Below are positions 5,295 through 5,492 of a stretch of DNA of 5,492 bases, one piece after another (position 1 is the stretch's first letter; each line of letters opens with the position of its first letter). Made by a program: the position numbers and the translations under genes. This DNA is from Actinosomnolentus pattersoniae (SeqCode) (lineage in GTDB: Bacteria > Actinomycetota > UBA4738). The DNA is taken from assembly GCA_013817655.1 (NCBI GenBank), contig JACDCJ010000133.1:1-5492 (forward strand). The letters are read 5' to 3'. Under the pieces are notes generated by a model. That model saw nothing but the letters and a program-made list of their open reading frames with translations, was not told the DNA's origin and searched no databases.

Positions 5295-5492
5295 TCGAGC
5301 TGCTCTCGGGTGGGCAGGCCTTCCAGGACGCCGAGCCGCGTCGCGCAGAACGCCCCCGCCCGCAGGCCGAGGCGGATCGCATCCGCCGCCGGAAGGCCGC
5401 TCGCCAGGCCTGTCACCAGGCCGGCGTTGAATGCGTCACCCGACCCCGTGGTGTCCCTAGCCCGCACGGGGTAGGGGGCGAAGGTCTGGGAC
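5276..5492 (-). CDS. PfkB/ribokinase-family sugar or nucleoside kinase, C-terminal part (runs off right edge)
   Basis: The 72 C-terminal residues are visible, ending at TGA 5278-5276. The frame is open to the right edge, so the start lies outside the window. The key feature is DTTGSGDAFNAG, the second PfkB signature; its last Asp (codon 5437-5435) is the family's catalytic base and the Gly residues form the anion hole. It is followed by the usual Ala/Gly/Leu-rich helices (GLASGLPAADAIRLGLRAGA) and a short TRLG-LEGLPT tail. Such kinases phosphorylate sugars or nucleosides with ATP in the cytoplasm. The visible part cannot separate ribokinase, adenosine or other nucleoside kinases, fructokinase or KDG kinase. 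It converges on the transporter operon with 13 bases between stops, so it is not co-transcribed. A link to nucleoside or ribose salvage is plausible only by proximity. Confidence 0.88.
   Translation of the reverse strand, partial: SQTFAPYPVRARDTTGSGDAFNAGLVTGLASGLPAADAIRLGLRAGAFCATRLGVLEGLPTREQLDREVPG

Noticed and set aside
3747..5474. A 575-codon plus-strand frame overlapping the permeases and the junction.
   Set aside because: It is an Arg/Pro/Ser-rich shadow of well-supported permease genes, runs through the convergent kinase gene, and has no domain or sensible start context.
1..5492. Mobile element, CRISPR array, tRNA/rRNA gene or an undescribed multi-gene system.
   Set aside because: No transposase or integrase coding, direct-repeat arrays, terminal repeats or RNA-gene signatures were found. 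All sizeable coding regions belong to familiar transporter and salvage families.

Overview
This is a high-GC window with strongly G/C-biased third codon positions, GTG starts and tightly packed genes. That points to an actinomycete-like bacterium. The best clues are the lipoprotein signal, a C-terminal motif on the second permease that I recall from actinobacterial homologues, and a uracil phosphoribosyltransferase N-terminus resembling the actinobacterial form. I cannot name a genus.

From left to right, the first 39 bases on the minus strand hold the start of a divergent gene that reads like uracil phosphoribosyltransferase (upp) and leaves the window. An intergenic region of 164 bases (40-203) follows, with candidate promoters for both directions and a leader hairpin. 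A four-gene plus-strand operon then fills 204-5262: a BMP/PnrA-family substrate-binding lipoprotein, a double-domain ABC ATPase, and two different BPD_transp_2-type permeases. The last three genes are coupled by 4-base and 1-base start/stop overlaps. Thirteen bases after the operon ends, the 3' end of a convergent PfkB/ribokinase-family kinase gene begins and runs off the right edge.

Together the four operon genes make one complete ABC importer of the nucleoside type (YufN/O/P/Q, NupNOPQ, PnrA class). The lipoprotein captures the ligand outside the membrane, the two permeases form the channel, and the ATPase powers it. The neighbouring upp start and, more weakly, the PfkB kinase fit a nucleobase/nucleoside salvage locus: imported nucleosides would be cleaved and the base or sugar re-phosphorylated. 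The substrate is inferred from family and neighbourhood and is not proven by the sequence.

I see no mobile element, CRISPR array, tRNA, rRNA or undescribed system. The window is largely ordinary. The items most worth a second look are the upp linkage, an altered ABC signature in the first ATPase domain, and a long hairpin inside the first permease gene that coincides with a cluster of unusual codons.
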